In this document: piece by piece, positions 17,135 through 31,057 of the stretch
Layout: each line of letters begins with the position of its first letter
How positions within the stretch are numbered: the first letter of the stretch is position 1
Source of the DNA: Amycolatopsis aidingensis
Lineage (GTDB): Bacteria; Actinomycetota; Actinomycetes; Mycobacteriales; Pseudonocardiaceae
Length of the DNA stretch: 64,000 nt
Assembly: GCF_018885265.1 (NCBI RefSeq)
Contig: NZ_CP076538.1
Location: 2,144,001-2,208,000, forward strand
Reading direction: 5' to 3'
Translations under genes and position numbers: made by a program
The notes under the pieces: model-generated
What the model saw: only the letters and a program-made list of their open reading frames with translations
What the model was told of the DNA's origin: nothing
Database searches by the model: none

Positions 17135-18096
17135 TCGTCCCCGCTCTCGTTGATCAACCGTTCCAGCTCCCTGCGCAGCAGGCCGAGCCTGGCGTCGGCG
17201 AGCAGCGGGATCTCCCTGCGCCGCCTGCGCACCGCGCCCGGGTCGATCTCCACCATGGTGAGTGACTCGTCCCAGGTCGGTGCGGTGGCCACGGCCGAAC
17301 CCCAGGGGTCGATCACCCTGGAGCCGCCCCAGAACCGTACCCCGGCCTCGTCGCCGACCCGGTTCACGTACACCACCCAGCACTGTTGCATGCGCGCGGT
17401 GAAGGTGAGCAGGTCGTGCCAGTACTCGGCGGGGTCGAAGGAGCCACCGGTCAGTTTCGCCGCGCTGTTCGCGGGCACGATCATCAGCTCGGCCCCGTCC
17501 TGCGCGGCGAGCCATGGCAGCATCGGCTGCCAGGCGTCGTTGCAGATCAGCGTGGCGAACCGGCCATGCCGGGTGTCGAAGGCCCGCATGTGCTGCCCGG
17601 GACTGGCGTGCTTGCGCTCCTCCCAGATCAGGTAGTTGGGCAGGTACAGCTTGCGGTGGTTGTGCACGATGGCGCCGCCGGAGAGGTAGAACGCCGAGTT
17701 GTGCCTGCGGATCCGCCCGTCCTCGAGCAGCCCGATGACCACGTCCGGGCCGTGCCGGGAGAGGTCGGTGAGCCGGGGGTCGTCCGGCCACAGCGAGATG
17801 TCGTCGGCCAGCTGCCCGAGTGCGTAGCCGGTGAGGCTGAGTTCGGGGAAGACCACCAGGTCCGCGCCTTTGGTCGCGGCCTCCTTGATGATCCGCTCGG
17901 TGTCGTGCAGATTGCCCTCCACGTCGCCGAGCCGGCAGTCGGTCTGTGCGAGCGCCACTCTCAGCGCTTGTCCGGAAACGCGCGGCGCGATCGGCTCGGC
18001 GGGGCTCGGCCTCGGGTCGCGGCCGTCACCTCCGCGGGTCATTCGCCCCGCCTCCCCGCTCGTGGGCTCCGCCGCGCGCGTTCCTCCACTCGCCAT
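17131..18096 (-). CDS. Carbon-nitrogen hydrolase (nitrilase superfamily)
   Basis: Amidase/nitrilase-fold enzyme of 321 aa from ATG 18096 (GTG 18099 also possible). The Glu-Lys-Cys triad is visible: Glu in VFPELSLTGY, Lys in HRKLYLPNY and Cys in TLICNDAW. The GYALGQLADD and KLYLPNY segments resemble the glutaminase half of NAD synthetases and related standalone amidases. The first 40 residues are charged and not conserved-looking, so the true start could be a later codon. First gene of a three-gene operon with the metallo-hydrolase and the small Zn protein. Its substrate is unknown. Confidence 0.86.
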   Translation of the reverse strand: MASGGTRAAEPTSGEAGRMTRGGDGRDPRPSPAEPIAPRVSGQALRVALAQTDCRLGDVEGNLHDTERIIKEAATKGADLVVFPELSLTGYALGQLADDISLWPDDPRLTDLSRHGPDVVIGLLEDGRIRRHNSAFYLSGGAIVHNHRKLYLPNYLIWEERKHASPGQHMRAFDTRHGRFATLICNDAWQPMLPWLAAQDGAELMIVPANSAAKLTGGSFDPAEYWHDLLTFTARMQQCWVVYVNRVGDEAGVRFWGGSRVIDPWGSAVATAPTWDESLTMVEIDPGAVRRRRREIPLLADARLGLLRRELERLINESGDD

Positions 18097-18421
18097 CACA
18101 GGTCCCAGCGGCTTTCGAACGCCCTGTCATGCGTTTCACCTCCCTGCCCTGCGCAGTGCCGCAGTGATCCAGCGTGTCGAAGGTACGCGATCCCACTACC
18201 TGGACGCGACAAGACGAGGGCGGGAATCCGGGTCTTCACACCGGCGTCACACCGGCGACGGGTTTGCCCGGCTTCGCGCCCGCTGAGCGAAAATGACATA
18301 ACCCGTGGATGCGGATTCCTTGGCGGTCATTTTACGAAGATAAGAATGATATTTATGCTGCGTCGCATGTCACAGTGGCAACGGTTTATCGGGGTAGCTG
18401 CACGGGAGTACAACTTGCGTC
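18097..18421. other. Intergenic region, probable divergent promoters
   Basis: 325 bp between the nitrilase operon (minus) and the decarboxylase (plus), with no credible gene. It is A/T-rich around 18285-18360 (TTACGAAG..ATGATATTTATG), where a decarboxylase promoter is likely. A direct repeat of CACACCGGCG with an 11-bp period lies at 18237-18257. Confidence 0.4.
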
Positions 18422-19840
18422 GTGGCTGGTTATTCGTTGGAACCCGACTCGGCCGAAATGATGGACATCGGTCAGTCGGCGCTGAAACTCATCATGGAAG
18501 CGGTCGGCGATTTCTCCCATGCGCCGGCTTCGGTGTTCCGCTCGGAAGCCGAGATCTACACCAGGGTCGGTGTCCCGCCTGCCGAGCACGGCGGTGACCT
18601 CACCGAGGCGCTCACGGTCTTCCGCGAGGCGGCGCGGGAAGGGCTGGAGACCGCGGGGCCGCGGTACTTCGGCTACGTGCCTACCGGCGGGCTGTACACC
18701 TCGGCGATCGCGGACCTGCTGACCAGGGCGCTGAACCGCTCGACCGGGCTGGCCGGGTTCTCCCCGGCGCTGGTCGCCATGGAGGAGGGGGTCATCCGCT
18801 GGCTGTGCCGCGAGTTCGAGTTGCCGCGGGGCGCGGGCGGGATCATCACCACCGGCGGCTCCACCGCACACCTTGCCGCGCTGGTCGCGGCCCGGCACGA
18901 CCGGCTCGGCGAGCGGTTCGCCGACGGCACCATCTACGTCACCGAGCACACCCACTACTCGGTGGCCAAGGCGGCGCGGATCGCCGGCTTTCCCGCCTCC
19001 GCGGTGCGCCCGGTGCCGACAACGGCGCAGCTGCGGATGGACCCTGGTGCGCTGGCGGAGCTGGTCGCGGCCGACCGTAGGCAGGGCAGGCGGCCGTTCC
19101 TGCTGGTCGCCAACGCTGGCACCACCAGCACCGGCACCGTGGACCCCCTGCCCGAGCTGGCCGCCCTCGCCGGGCGGGAGGGCCTGTGGTTCCACATCGA
19201 CGGCGCCTACGGCGGGTTCTTCCGGCTGACCGAGCGGGGGCGCGAGTTGCTGCACGGGATCGAGGCCGCGGACTCGCTGGTGGTCGATCCGCACAAGTCG
19301 CTGTTCGCCCCGTACGGCACCGGCATGCTGCTGGTGCGCGACCCGCTGCCGCTGCGCGCCGCGCACCAGGGCACCGGGGAATACCTGCAGGACCTCTACC
19401 CGAGCCCCGTTCCGCACTATGCGGACTACGGTGCGGAACTCACCAGGGAATGCCGCGGATTCCGGTTGTGGCTGCCGTTGTGGCTGCACGGGGTCGGCGC
19501 ATTCCGGGAAGCACTCGACGAAAAGCTCGACCTCGCCGAGTACGCCTACCGGGAACTGTCCCGCGGCGGTTCCTTCCACTGCCCGTGGCGGCCGGACCTT
19601 TCCACCGTGTGCTTCTCCCTGGCCTCCGGTGGCGAGGAGGCCAACCGCAGGTTGCTGGAATCGGTCAATGCCGAGGGCAGGATCTACCTGTCCAGCACCG
19701 TGCTGAACGGCGAGTACTTCCTGCGGTTGTGCGTGCTGTCCCACCGCACGCATGCCGAGCACGTGACCGAGGCGCTGAGCGTGCTGCACGAACATGCCCA
19801 CCATCCGGCGAGCCCCGCGCTGACCAGCGTGACGGCTTGA
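18422..19840 (+). CDS. PLP-dependent decarboxylase (aromatic amino acid/group II)
   Basis: 472-aa pyridoxal-phosphate enzyme of the group II decarboxylase family (DDC, glutamate, tyrosine decarboxylases), making an amine from an amino acid. GTG 18422 has GGGAG upstream. PLP Lys292 is in VVDPHKSLF; HIDGAYGGF supplies the Asp that holds the pyridine ring, and TTGGSTAHLAAL binds phosphate. Length is that of AADC. It stands alone with its own long upstream region, perhaps separately regulated; the substrate is not evident, an aromatic amino acid being the likeliest. Confidence 0.88.
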   Translation: MAGYSLEPDSAEMMDIGQSALKLIMEAVGDFSHAPASVFRSEAEIYTRVGVPPAEHGGDLTEALTVFREAAREGLETAGPRYFGYVPTGGLYTSAIADLLTRALNRSTGLAGFSPALVAMEEGVIRWLCREFELPRGAGGIITTGGSTAHLAALVAARHDRLGERFADGTIYVTEHTHYSVAKAARIAGFPASAVRPVPTTAQLRMDPGALAELVAADRRQGRRPFLLVANAGTTSTGTVDPLPELAALAGREGLWFHIDGAYGGFFRLTERGRELLHGIEAADSLVVDPHKSLFAPYGTGMLLVRDPLPLRAAHQGTGEYLQDLYPSPVPHYADYGAELTRECRGFRLWLPLWLHGVGAFREALDEKLDLAEYAYRELSRGGSFHCPWRPDLSTVCFSLASGGEEANRRLLESVNAEGRIYLSSTVLNGEYFLRLCVLSHRTHAEHVTEALSVLHEHAHHPASPALTSVTA

Positions 19841-19852
19841 GAAGGTAGGGGG

Positions 19853-20899
19853 GTGCACGAACAGTCATGGCCCTCCGGCGCGGCGACCGGCATCGGCTCG
19901 ATGCCCGGCACCGACGCCGCCGAAGCCGCAGCCGTCGTCTTCGGCGAACTGCCCGAGTTCCCCTACCTGCCCGAGTTGCCCGCCCGCGGGGTCGGTGCCG
20001 ACCTGATCGGCCGCACCGCCGCGCTGCTGGTGGACATCGCCGTCGATGTCGCGCCGACCGGCTACCGGGTGACCCAGCGGCCGGGCCACCGGCACCGGCG
20101 CGCGGTCGACCTGCTGCGCTGGGACTTCGACTCCTTACAGGAGGCCCAGCAGCGGGCGGGCGCCCGGCCGTCGGTGCTCAAGACCCAGCTGGCAGGCCCG
20201 TGGACCCTGGCCGCGGGGATCGAGCTGGCCCGCGGGCACCGGGTACTGACCGATCGTGGTGCCGTGCGCGACTTCGCCGACTCCCTGCTGGAAGGGCTCG
20301 CCGCGCATGTGCACGAGCTGGCCACCCGTACCGGGGCACAGGTGGTGGTGCAGTTCGACGAGCCGAGCCTGCCGGAGGTGCTGGCAGGCTCGCTGCCCAC
20401 CGCCTCCGGCTACGGCACCGTGGACTCGGTGCCGGCGCCGGAGGCCCGCGAGCTGCTCAGCACCGTGATCTCCGGCGCCGAGCGGCTCACCGGGCAGCGG
20501 GTAGTGGTGCACTGCTGCGCGCCCCGGCCCCCGGTGGCCCTGCTGCGCGCGGCCGGCGCGGGGGCGCTCGCGCTGGACGCCACCCTGCTCGACGGTGCGC
20601 CCGCCAGACTGCTGGACGAGTTCGGCGAGGCATGGGACTCGGGCACGGTCTTCCTGCTGGGCCTGGTGCCGAGCACCCGGCCCGCGCCGCCGGGCTCGAG
20701 CCCGGACCTGCACCAGCTCGCCGAGCCCGCGCTGCGGCTGGCCGACCGGCTCGGGTTCGCCCGTTCGATCCTGGCCGAGCGAGCCGTGCCGACCCCCACC
20801 TGCGGCCTCGCCGGTGCGGAGCAGGACTGGATGCGGCGCGCGCTGGCGCTGGCCCGCGATCTCGGCAAAGCCTTCGTGGAGCCGCCAGAAGGCTGGTAG
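19853..20899 (+). CDS. MetE C-terminal-like methionine synthase family protein
   Basis: 348-aa protein with the UROD/MetE-C barrel fold, as in M. tuberculosis Rv3015c, which also sits next to ligA. GTG 19853 follows GGTAGGGG. Candidate zinc ligands are the His/Cys in VVVHCCAPRP (about residue 223) and the Cys in PTPTCGLAG (about 323); QFDEPSLPE near residue 162 is a MetE-like substrate loop. It lacks the N-terminal half of true MetE, so methionine synthesis with folate is not proven; it may be a methyltransferase using another donor. Confidence 0.82.
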   Translation: MHEQSWPSGAATGIGSMPGTDAAEAAAVVFGELPEFPYLPELPARGVGADLIGRTAALLVDIAVDVAPTGYRVTQRPGHRHRRAVDLLRWDFDSLQEAQQRAGARPSVLKTQLAGPWTLAAGIELARGHRVLTDRGAVRDFADSLLEGLAAHVHELATRTGAQVVVQFDEPSLPEVLAGSLPTASGYGTVDSVPAPEARELLSTVISGAERLTGQRVVVHCCAPRPPVALLRAAGAGALALDATLLDGAPARLLDEFGEAWDSGTVFLLGLVPSTRPAPPGSSPDLHQLAEPALRLADRLGFARSILAERAVPTPTCGLAGAEQDWMRRALALARDLGKAFVEPPEGW

Positions 20900-20909
20900 A
20901 CACAGGCAG

Positions 20910-24326
<3,417 letters not shown>

Positions 24327-24923
24327 GATCACCGGCGCCACGCCGAGGTGCTCCAGTATCCAGTCCGCGACCCGGCGGCTGCGCGAGGTCGGATCGGCCA
24401 GCACGATGGCCACGAAGGCGGCCGCGAGCACGGTGACCCCGCCCAGCAGCCACTTGCCGAGCGGCCTGCTCAGCCCGGCACGATCCCGGATGACCCGCCC
24501 CGCCCGCAGGATCCGACCGGCGCGCAGCACCCGCAGGGTGCCGATGGACAGCAGCAGCCGCAGCACCTGCACCGGGCCCACCACGAAGATCACCGCGGGT
24601 ACCGTTGCGGCCGTGACGACCAGCGTCCACCGGTGCTTACGGACCCAGTCCCGGACGTCATCACTGAGCCACAACAGGATCAGCGACTCGCCGAGCAGGA
24701 CCACCAGCGAGGCCCAGTTGAGCACGCTGCCCACGACCGCCGCGGTGCCCTCGGCGGTGGTGAGGAAGACGGCAGGCACCGAAACCAGCGCCGCGATCAG
24801 CACCGGTATCGCCAGCCGCTCCTCCATCTCCCCGGCACGATCGTTCCGCGCGGGGTCCTGGGACGAGCTCATCACCGTTCAGCTTAGTTCGCTCCCGCCG
24901 CCGGTCCGCCCGGCGCAGCGCGG

Positions 24924-25580
24924 TCAGCCGTCCAGGACGACGGCGACGATCCCGGCCAGATGCGCCAGCCTGGCGACCTCGGCCGCGCGGAACATCGGTC
25001 CGCCGGGACGCCCGACCAGCAGCGCCCGGTCCGGCTTGCCGAGCGGCGTGGCGGCGAGTTCGGTGCCGAGTTCCTGCCAGGTGGACGGGATCCAGGACTC
25101 CTCCGAGTCCAGCACGGTGGCGCGCTCCAGCGGCAGCCACGGCAGTTCCGCGATGGGCGCCTCCGGCGCGGCGCCGGAGGAGGCGAGCCGCTTCACGGAC
25201 CCGTCGGACTGCCTGCGCACCACCAGCGACCAGCCGGCGCGCACGATCTTCGGCACGCCCTCGACCAGGATCTCCAGCCCGGCGGCTGGCTGCCCGGCGA
25301 TCTCCTCGACCAGTTCCAGCTCGCGATGTGTGTCCAGCACACCGGCATAGGGCCGGACCGCGTCCACCTCGACGCCCTCGACGCTCTCCGCGGCGGTGAT
25401 CAGGGCGTCCGGCAGGCGCCCGGAGGGCAGCTCGACCACCAGGTCGTCGATGGCCACCCCGGAGCCGCGCTCCACGACATCGAGGCTGAGGATGTCCGCG
25501 CCGACCATGCCGAGCGCCGTGGCCACCGCACCGAGGGTCCCAGGGCTGTCCGGGAGCTGCACCCGGATCAGGAAGGACAA
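24924..25580 (-). CDS. ACT-domain regulatory protein
   Basis: 218-aa soluble protein; TTG at 25580 is taken as start because GAGAGGGG lies 6 bases upstream and the ACT fold begins right after it ([18 protein letters not shown], residues 3-20). ACT domains bind amino acids. The C-terminal two thirds (GLEILVEGV.., [22 protein letters not shown]) are less clear and GAF-like at best. It is divergent from gatC, the same position as M. tuberculosis Rv3013; a role in sensing amino acids near the amidotransferase genes is an inference. Confidence 0.8.
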   Translation of the reverse strand: MSFLIRVQLPDSPGTLGAVATALGMVGADILSLDVVERGSGVAIDDLVVELPSGRLPDALITAAESVEGVEVDAVRPYAGVLDTHRELELVEEIAGQPAAGLEILVEGVPKIVRAGWSLVVRRQSDGSVKRLASSGAAPEAPIAELPWLPLERATVLDSEESWIPSTWQELGTELAATPLGKPDRALLVGRPGGPMFRAAEVARLAHLAGIVAVVLDG

Positions 25581-25798
25581 CGCGAACCCCTCTCGGGTCT
25601 GAAAGCTCCAGCCTCGCCGTGGAGCCGCTCTTGCCGACCGCTGATTGTGACAGACTCCGGCCGCGCGATGGCATACCGTCCGCAGAGCGCGATCATCTTG
25701 TGCCCTGGTGTCGACAACCCGGTCGAGCGGGCGGCGAGCGGGACCATAAACTTGCGTACTTGACAAGGACCGACGAGCACACCCCGGGGGTTACCCGC

Positions 25799-26098
25799 GT
25801 GCCCAACATTTCCCGTGACGAGGTCGCGCACCTCGCCAAACTGGCCAGGCTGGCCGTCACCGACGAGGAACTGGACACCTTCGCCGGCCAGCTCGACCAG
25901 ATCCTGGACGCCGTGGCCAAGGTGGGCGAGGTCGCGGGCGGGGACATCCCGCCGACCTCACACGCCGTGCCGCTGACCAACGTTTTCCGTGACGATGTGG
26001 TCCGCCAGGGGCTCAGCCAGCAGCAGGCGCTCGCCGGGGCGCCCGCGGCGGAGGAAGGCCGGTTCCGGGTACCGCGGATCCTGGGGGAAGAGCAGTGA
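25799..26098 (+). CDS. gatC: Asp-tRNA(Asn)/Glu-tRNA(Gln) amidotransferase subunit C
   Basis: Small subunit of the GatCAB complex that converts Glu-tRNA(Gln) and Asp-tRNA(Asn) to the amides; GatC holds GatA and GatB together. 99 aa from GTG 25799. Typical start ([22 protein letters not shown]) and end ([10 protein letters not shown]). First gene of gatC-gatA-gatB; overlaps gatA by 4 bases (GTGA). A TTGACA at about 25760 may be part of its promoter. Confidence 0.96.
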   Translation: MPNISRDEVAHLAKLARLAVTDEELDTFAGQLDQILDAVAKVGEVAGGDIPPTSHAVPLTNVFRDDVVRQGLSQQQALAGAPAAEEGRFRVPRILGEEQ

Positions 26099-27621
26099 CC
26101 GATCCGACCGATCTGACCAAACTGTCCGCCGCCGAGCTGGCGGCGAAAATTCACGCCCGCGAGGTGACCTCGGCCGAGGTCACCAGGGCGCACCTGGACC
26201 GGATCGCCGCGGTGGACGACCACGTGCACGCGTTCCTGCACGTGGACCGGGAGGGTGCGCTGGCCGCGGCCGAGGCCGTGGACGCCGACCTCGCCGCAGG
26301 CAGGGCCCCGGCCTCGCCGCTGGCCGGGGTGCCGCTCGCACTCAAGGACGTGTTCACCACCAAGGGCATCCCCACCACCTGCGGGTCGCGGACCCTTGAG
26401 GACTGGGTCCCGCCGTATGACGCCACGGTGACCCGCAGGCTGCGCGAGGCCGGGGTGGTGATCCTCGGCAAGACGAACATGGACGAGTTCGCGATGGGCT
26501 CCTCCACCGAGAACTCGGCCTTCGGGCCCACGCACAACCCCTGGGACCACGCGCGCATCCCCGGCGGCTCCGGCGGTGGCTCCTCGGCCTCGCTGGCCGC
26601 GTTCGAGGCCCCGCTGGCGATCGGCACCGACACCGGCGGTTCCATCCGCCAGCCCGGCGCGGTGACCGGCACGGTGGGCGTGAAGCCGACCTACGGCGGG
26701 GTTTCCCGTTACGGCCTCGTCGCCTTCTCCTCCTCGCTGGACCAGGGCGGTCCGTGCGCGCGGACGGTGCTGGACGCGGCGCTGCTGCACGAGGTCATCG
26801 GCGGGCACGACCCGATGGACTCCACCTCGATCGACGCCCCGGTCCCTCCGGTGGTCGAGGCCGCGCGGGAAGGCGCGCGGGGCGACCTGAGCGGGATGCG
26901 GATCGGCGTGGTCAGCGAGTTTCGCGGCGAGGGGTACCAGCCGGGCGTGCTGCGCTCCTTCGAGGCGGCCGTGGACCAGTTGCGCGCACTCGGCGCCGAG
27001 GTGGTCGAGGTGTCCTGCCCGCACTTCACCTACGCGCTGCCGGCCTACTACCTGATCGCGCCCAGTGAGGCCTCCTCGAACCTGGCCCGGTTCGACGCCA
27101 TGCGTTACGGCCTGCGGGTGAGCGACGACGGCACGCACAGCGCCGAGGAAGTCATGTCGCTGACCAGGGAGGCCGGGTTCGGCCCCGAGGTCAAGCGGCG
27201 GATCATGCTGGGCACCTACGCGCTGTCCTCCGGCTACTACGACGCCTACTACGGCTCGGCGCAGCAGGTGCGCACGCTGATCATCCGCGACTTCGACGCC
27301 GCCTTCGAGCAAGTGGACGTGCTGGTGTCGCCGACGACGCCGACCACCGCCTTCAAGATCGGCGAGCGGGTGGACGATCCGCTCGCCATGTATCTCGCCG
27401 ACCTGTGCACCATCCCCTCGGATCTGGCGGGCAACGCCGCGCTGAGCGTGCCCTGCGGGCTTTCCGACGAAGACGGGCTCCCGGTGGGCCTGCAGGTGAT
27501 GGCGCCCGCGCTGGCCGACGACCGGCTGTACAAGGTCGCCGCCGCCTACGAGGGGGCTCGCGATGCCACGGCCGGCTCGCTGGTACACCAGGTTCCCGAG
27601 CTGAACGGAGCGGCACGGTGA
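26095..27621 (+). CDS. gatA: Amidotransferase subunit A (amidase)
   Basis: 508-aa glutaminase subunit of GatCAB, releasing ammonia from glutamine. The amidase signature triad is visible: Lys84 (LALKDVF), cis-Ser159 ([10 protein letters not shown]) and nucleophile Ser183 ([11 protein letters not shown]). GTG 26095 overlaps the gatC stop. Full length, all motifs kept. Followed after 34 bases by gatB. Confidence 0.97.
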   Translation: MTDPTDLTKLSAAELAAKIHAREVTSAEVTRAHLDRIAAVDDHVHAFLHVDREGALAAAEAVDADLAAGRAPASPLAGVPLALKDVFTTKGIPTTCGSRTLEDWVPPYDATVTRRLREAGVVILGKTNMDEFAMGSSTENSAFGPTHNPWDHARIPGGSGGGSSASLAAFEAPLAIGTDTGGSIRQPGAVTGTVGVKPTYGGVSRYGLVAFSSSLDQGGPCARTVLDAALLHEVIGGHDPMDSTSIDAPVPPVVEAAREGARGDLSGMRIGVVSEFRGEGYQPGVLRSFEAAVDQLRALGAEVVEVSCPHFTYALPAYYLIAPSEASSNLARFDAMRYGLRVSDDGTHSAEEVMSLTREAGFGPEVKRRIMLGTYALSSGYYDAYYGSAQQVRTLIIRDFDAAFEQVDVLVSPTTPTTAFKIGERVDDPLAMYLADLCTIPSDLAGNAALSVPCGLSDEDGLPVGLQVMAPALADDRLYKVAAAYEGARDATAGSLVHQVPELNGAAR

Positions 27622-27655
27622 CCCACGACGACGTACTTTCTCCCGCGGAGGAGCG

Positions 27656-29158
27656 ATGACGACAGTGGTCGAGTTGATGGACTACGCGGAGGTCGTCGAG
27701 CGCTTCGACCCGGTGCTCGGGCTCGAGGTGCACGTGGAGCTGTCCACCGCGACCAAGATGTTCTGCGGCTGCCCGAACCTGTTCGGCGGGGAGCCCAACA
27801 CGCATGTCTGCCCGACCTGCCTCGGCCTTCCCGGCGCGCTGCCGGTGGTCAACGGCAAGGCGGTGGAGTCGGCGGTCCGGATCGGGCTCGCGCTGAACTG
27901 CGCGATCGCGCCCTGGTGCCGGTTCGCCAGGAAGAACTACTTCTACCCCGACATGCCGAAGAACTTCCAGACCTCGCAGTACGACGAGCCGATCGCCTTC
28001 GACGGCCATCTGGACGTGGTGCTGGACGACGGTGAGGTGGTGCGGATCGGCATCGAGCGGGCGCATATGGAAGAGGACACCGGCAAATCGCTGCACGTCG
28101 GTGGCGCGACCGGGCGGATCCACGGCGCCGAGCACTCGTTGCTGGACTACAACCGGGCCGGGGTGCCGCTGATCGAGATCGTCACCAAACCGGTCACCGG
28201 GATGGGCGCGCGGGCGCCCGAGGTCGCCCGCGCCTACGTCACCGCCCTGCGCGACCTGCTGCGTGCCATGGACGTCTCCGATGTGCGGATGGACCAGGGT
28301 TCGCTGCGCTGCGATGCGAACGTCTCGCTGATGCCCAAGGGGGGCACCGAGTTCGGCACCCGCACCGAGACCAAGAACGTCAACTCGTTGCGCAGCGTGG
28401 AACGGGCGGTGCGGTACGAGATGACCCGGCATGCCGCGATCCTCGCCGACGGCGGCAGCATCCGGCAGGAGACCAGGCACTTCCAGGAGGCGGACGGCAC
28501 CACATCGGCCGGCCGCACCAAGGAGACCGCCGAGGACTACCGCTACTTCCCCGAGCCGGACCTGGTACCGATCGCCCCCTCAAAGGAGTGGGTGGAGCAG
28601 CTGCGCACCACCCTGCCCGAGCTGCCGTGGGAACGGCGCAAGCGCATCCAGCAGGAGTGGAACCTCACCGACGAGGAGCTGCGGGACCTGGTCAACACCG
28701 GCGCCGCCGACCTGGTCGCGGCGACCGTGGACGCCGGGGCCGAGCCGGGGGAGGCGCGCAGCTGGTGGGTGCAGTTCCTGACCCAGCAGGCCAACACCCG
28801 CGAGGTCGAGCTCGCCGAGCTTGCGATCACCCCGGCGCAGGTCGCCACCGTGATCGGCCTGGTCAAGCAGGGGGAGCTGACCAACAAGCTCGCCCGCGAG
28901 GTCGTGCAGGGCGTGCTGGACGGCGAGGGCGAGCCGGGCGAGGTGATCGAACGGCGCGGGCTGAAGGTGGTCTCCGATGACTCCGCCCTGATCACCGCGG
29001 TGGACGAGGCGCTGGCCGCGCAGCCGGACGTGGTGGAGAAGATCCGCGGCGGCAAGGTGCAGGCGGCAGGCGCGATCGTGGGCGCGGTGATGAAGGCCAC
29101 CAAGGGGCAGGCCGACGCCAAGCGGGTGCGCGAGCTGATCATGGAGCGCTGCCAGTAG
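27656..29158 (+). CDS. gatB: Amidotransferase subunit B
   Basis: 500-aa kinase/transamidase subunit of GatCAB, which phosphorylates the misacylated tRNA and adds ammonia. ATG 27656 follows GAGGAGCG. N-terminal cradle with [20 protein letters not shown] and [15 protein letters not shown] (zinc ligands among these Cys), [17 protein letters not shown] motif ([18 protein letters not shown]), and a C-terminal helical YqeY-like tRNA-binding tail (about 350-500). With ligA and the ACT gene it keeps the order known from mycobacteria. Confidence 0.97.
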   Translation: MTTVVELMDYAEVVERFDPVLGLEVHVELSTATKMFCGCPNLFGGEPNTHVCPTCLGLPGALPVVNGKAVESAVRIGLALNCAIAPWCRFARKNYFYPDMPKNFQTSQYDEPIAFDGHLDVVLDDGEVVRIGIERAHMEEDTGKSLHVGGATGRIHGAEHSLLDYNRAGVPLIEIVTKPVTGMGARAPEVARAYVTALRDLLRAMDVSDVRMDQGSLRCDANVSLMPKGGTEFGTRTETKNVNSLRSVERAVRYEMTRHAAILADGGSIRQETRHFQEADGTTSAGRTKETAEDYRYFPEPDLVPIAPSKEWVEQLRTTLPELPWERRKRIQQEWNLTDEELRDLVNTGAADLVAATVDAGAEPGEARSWWVQFLTQQANTREVELAELAITPAQVATVIGLVKQGELTNKLAREVVQGVLDGEGEPGEVIERRGLKVVSDDSALITAVDEALAAQPDVVEKIRGGKVQAAGAIVGAVMKATKGQADAKRVRELIMERCQ

Positions 29159-29240
29159 CGCCGGACCGGGCCGTGACCTTTCGTGCGTCCTCCCACTACC
29201 GTGAGCCGGTCCTGCTGGAGTCGGTGACAAAGGAGTTGGA

Positions 29241-29762
29241 GTGAGCCGCGCTACCAAGCGCACGGAACCTGCCCGTTTTCGCCTGCATGCGGTCACCTGG
29301 TGGCAGTGGGCCGGCTTCGCGGCCGGGCTGCTCGCGACGATCGCGCTGTTCCTGCCGTGGACGGTGCTGAGCTCGGCTGACCCGGAGCTGTCCGCGGCGC
29401 TGGCCGAACTGCCTGCCGCGGATGTCACCCGGGACGCGTGGAGCTCGGGGGTGCTTGCCTGGGCCCCGCCGTTGTTGCTGCTGCTCGCCGGGGCCGCGGT
29501 GCTGGCGTTCGGGCAGTTCCGCGCGGTCCGGGTGGCCGGGTTGCCGCAGCTGTGGCTGGTCGCCACGGTGGTCGTGCTCGCCCTGCTGGTACTGGCCTGG
29601 GTGGGCATCGGCTGGCAGTTCGGCAGTGAGGAGCACGCCCTGCTCACCGAGGCGGGAGTGGCGGTGGACGCCGGTCTCGGCCGCTACCTCGGGATGGCCG
29701 CGGCCGCCGCCTCCTTCGCCGTGGCCCTGCTGGAAGTGCTGACCAGCCGCAAGCGCCGGTGA
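29241..29762 (+). CDS. Membrane protein of unknown function (4 TM)
   Basis: 173 aa from GTG 29241 (GGAGTTGGAGT before it). Four hydrophobic helices at about residues 25-45, 78-95, 103-127 and 148-165; short basic ends. The extracellular loop after helix 1 is acidic. No family recognised. It faces the LppZ-like gene, 9 bases between stops. Confidence 0.75.
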   Translation: MSRATKRTEPARFRLHAVTWWQWAGFAAGLLATIALFLPWTVLSSADPELSAALAELPAADVTRDAWSSGVLAWAPPLLLLLAGAAVLAFGQFRAVRVAGLPQLWLVATVVVLALLVLAWVGIGWQFGSEEHALLTEAGVAVDAGLGRYLGMAAAAASFAVALLEVLTSRKRR

Positions 29763-29771
29763 TCCACTTGG

Positions 29772-30965
29772 CTAGTCGCGGCCGCCGCCGCGGTTGCTGG
29801 GCTGGATCTGGATCACCACGGTGCGGTCGTCGCTGGAGACCGGCTCGCCGCCGTCCTTGTTTACCGTGCCGACCACCGCGGTCGTCTCGTTCAGGATGGC
29901 CATTCCGGCCAGCCTGCCGTACGCCCTGGACTCCTCGCCGTCCAGCATGGTCGTCGGCTCGCCGCCGACCGAGCCGTCCTCGCCGACCGGCAGGAGCTGC
30001 ACATTGCCCGCCTCCGCGGTGGCGATGGCCACCAGCGTGCCGGTGTCCGCGCATCCGGCGAGCCCCGGCTGGTCCGGCCAGGTCCAGGCTGGCGTGCTCA
30101 GCGGTTTCCCGTCCTCGATCCGGTAGATCACGTCCTTGCCCGCACCGCGGTCGGTCACCCAGCGGCGGGAGCCGTCCAGGGACTGGCACAGGCCGCCCGG
30201 ACTGTGCAGGCCACTGGCCAGTACGGCGGAGCCCGGGGTCGGGTTTCCCTTCGCGGGATTACCCGTGGTGTCGATCCGCAGCACCTTCCCCGCCAGCGAG
30301 TTCGGGTCGGCCGCCGCGCGCTCGTCCCCGGCGTCGCCGGTGGCGACCAGCAGGGCCCCGGTGCCGTCGGTGGCCAGCGCGCCGCGGTTTCCGTTCTGCC
30401 CCTTGGGAATGCCGGTGAGGATGGGTTTCACCGGTTGTCCCTTGGCGAAGCGGACCACCCGGTTGTCCGTGGCGGTGGTCACATAGGCGAAGATCAGCCG
30501 GTCCTCGGCGTAGCTGGGGGAGAGGGCCAGCCCGGTCAGCCCGCCGTCCCCCGCCGCTTCCACCGGCAGGGTGGCGATCTCCTTCTTGGTGGGCCCGCCC
30601 TGCGTACGTGCGGTGCGGAACACCTTGCCGCTCTTGCGTTCCCCGGCCAGCGCGCTCATATCCGGCAGCACCGCCACCGCCGCCACGGTGTCCATGCAGG
30701 TGCCGAGCACGGCCTGGTCGAAGTCCGTGCAGCCTTCCGGCGGCGGAACGGAGGTCTGCGGGGCGCCCGGGGTGGCGGGCCCGGCCCCGGTGCCGTCCGC
30801 CTCGGGCAACTGCGGCTGCGGCCCGGCCTCGGGGGTCAGCTGCGGGGCGGGTTCCCAGGTCTGCCCGGCCACGGAGTCGTCGAACTCGGCACAACTGGAC
30901 AGCAACAACCCGCCGGCCAGCAGCGCCAGCGGCCAGCCGGTGTTCCTTCTGAACCGGGTTCGCAC
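29772..30965 (-). CDS. lppZ: LppZ-like lipoprotein, PQQ-type sugar dehydrogenase fold
   Basis: 397-aa lipoprotein from GTG 30965, with a signal ending in LLSS-Cys25. The mature protein is a six-bladed beta-propeller like soluble glucose/sorbosone dehydrogenases (GGLTGLALSPSYAEDRLIFAYVT, GNRGALATDGTGALLVATGDAGD, SLAGKVLRIDTTG, GLHSPGGLCQSLDG). M. tuberculosis LppZ (Rv3006) has the same fold and lies in the same neighbourhood near gatB. PQQ binding and substrate are not shown here; many such lipoproteins have no known enzyme activity. A proline-rich linker follows the anchor. Confidence 0.83.
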   Translation of the reverse strand: MRTRFRRNTGWPLALLAGGLLLSSCAEFDDSVAGQTWEPAPQLTPEAGPQPQLPEADGTGAGPATPGAPQTSVPPPEGCTDFDQAVLGTCMDTVAAVAVLPDMSALAGERKSGKVFRTARTQGGPTKKEIATLPVEAAGDGGLTGLALSPSYAEDRLIFAYVTTATDNRVVRFAKGQPVKPILTGIPKGQNGNRGALATDGTGALLVATGDAGDERAAADPNSLAGKVLRIDTTGNPAKGNPTPGSAVLASGLHSPGGLCQSLDGSRRWVTDRGAGKDVIYRIEDGKPLSTPAWTWPDQPGLAGCADTGTLVAIATAEAGNVQLLPVGEDGSVGGEPTTMLDGEESRAYGRLAGMAILNETTAVVGTVNKDGGEPVSSDDRTVVIQIQPSNRGGGRD

Positions 30966-31057
30966 GACACCGAGCCTATGTGGCCCGCGGTGAATCTCGG
31001 GTAAGTGGTGTCGGATGGGGGAAGCGCAGGCCACGCGGGCTCGATAACGTGGCGATC

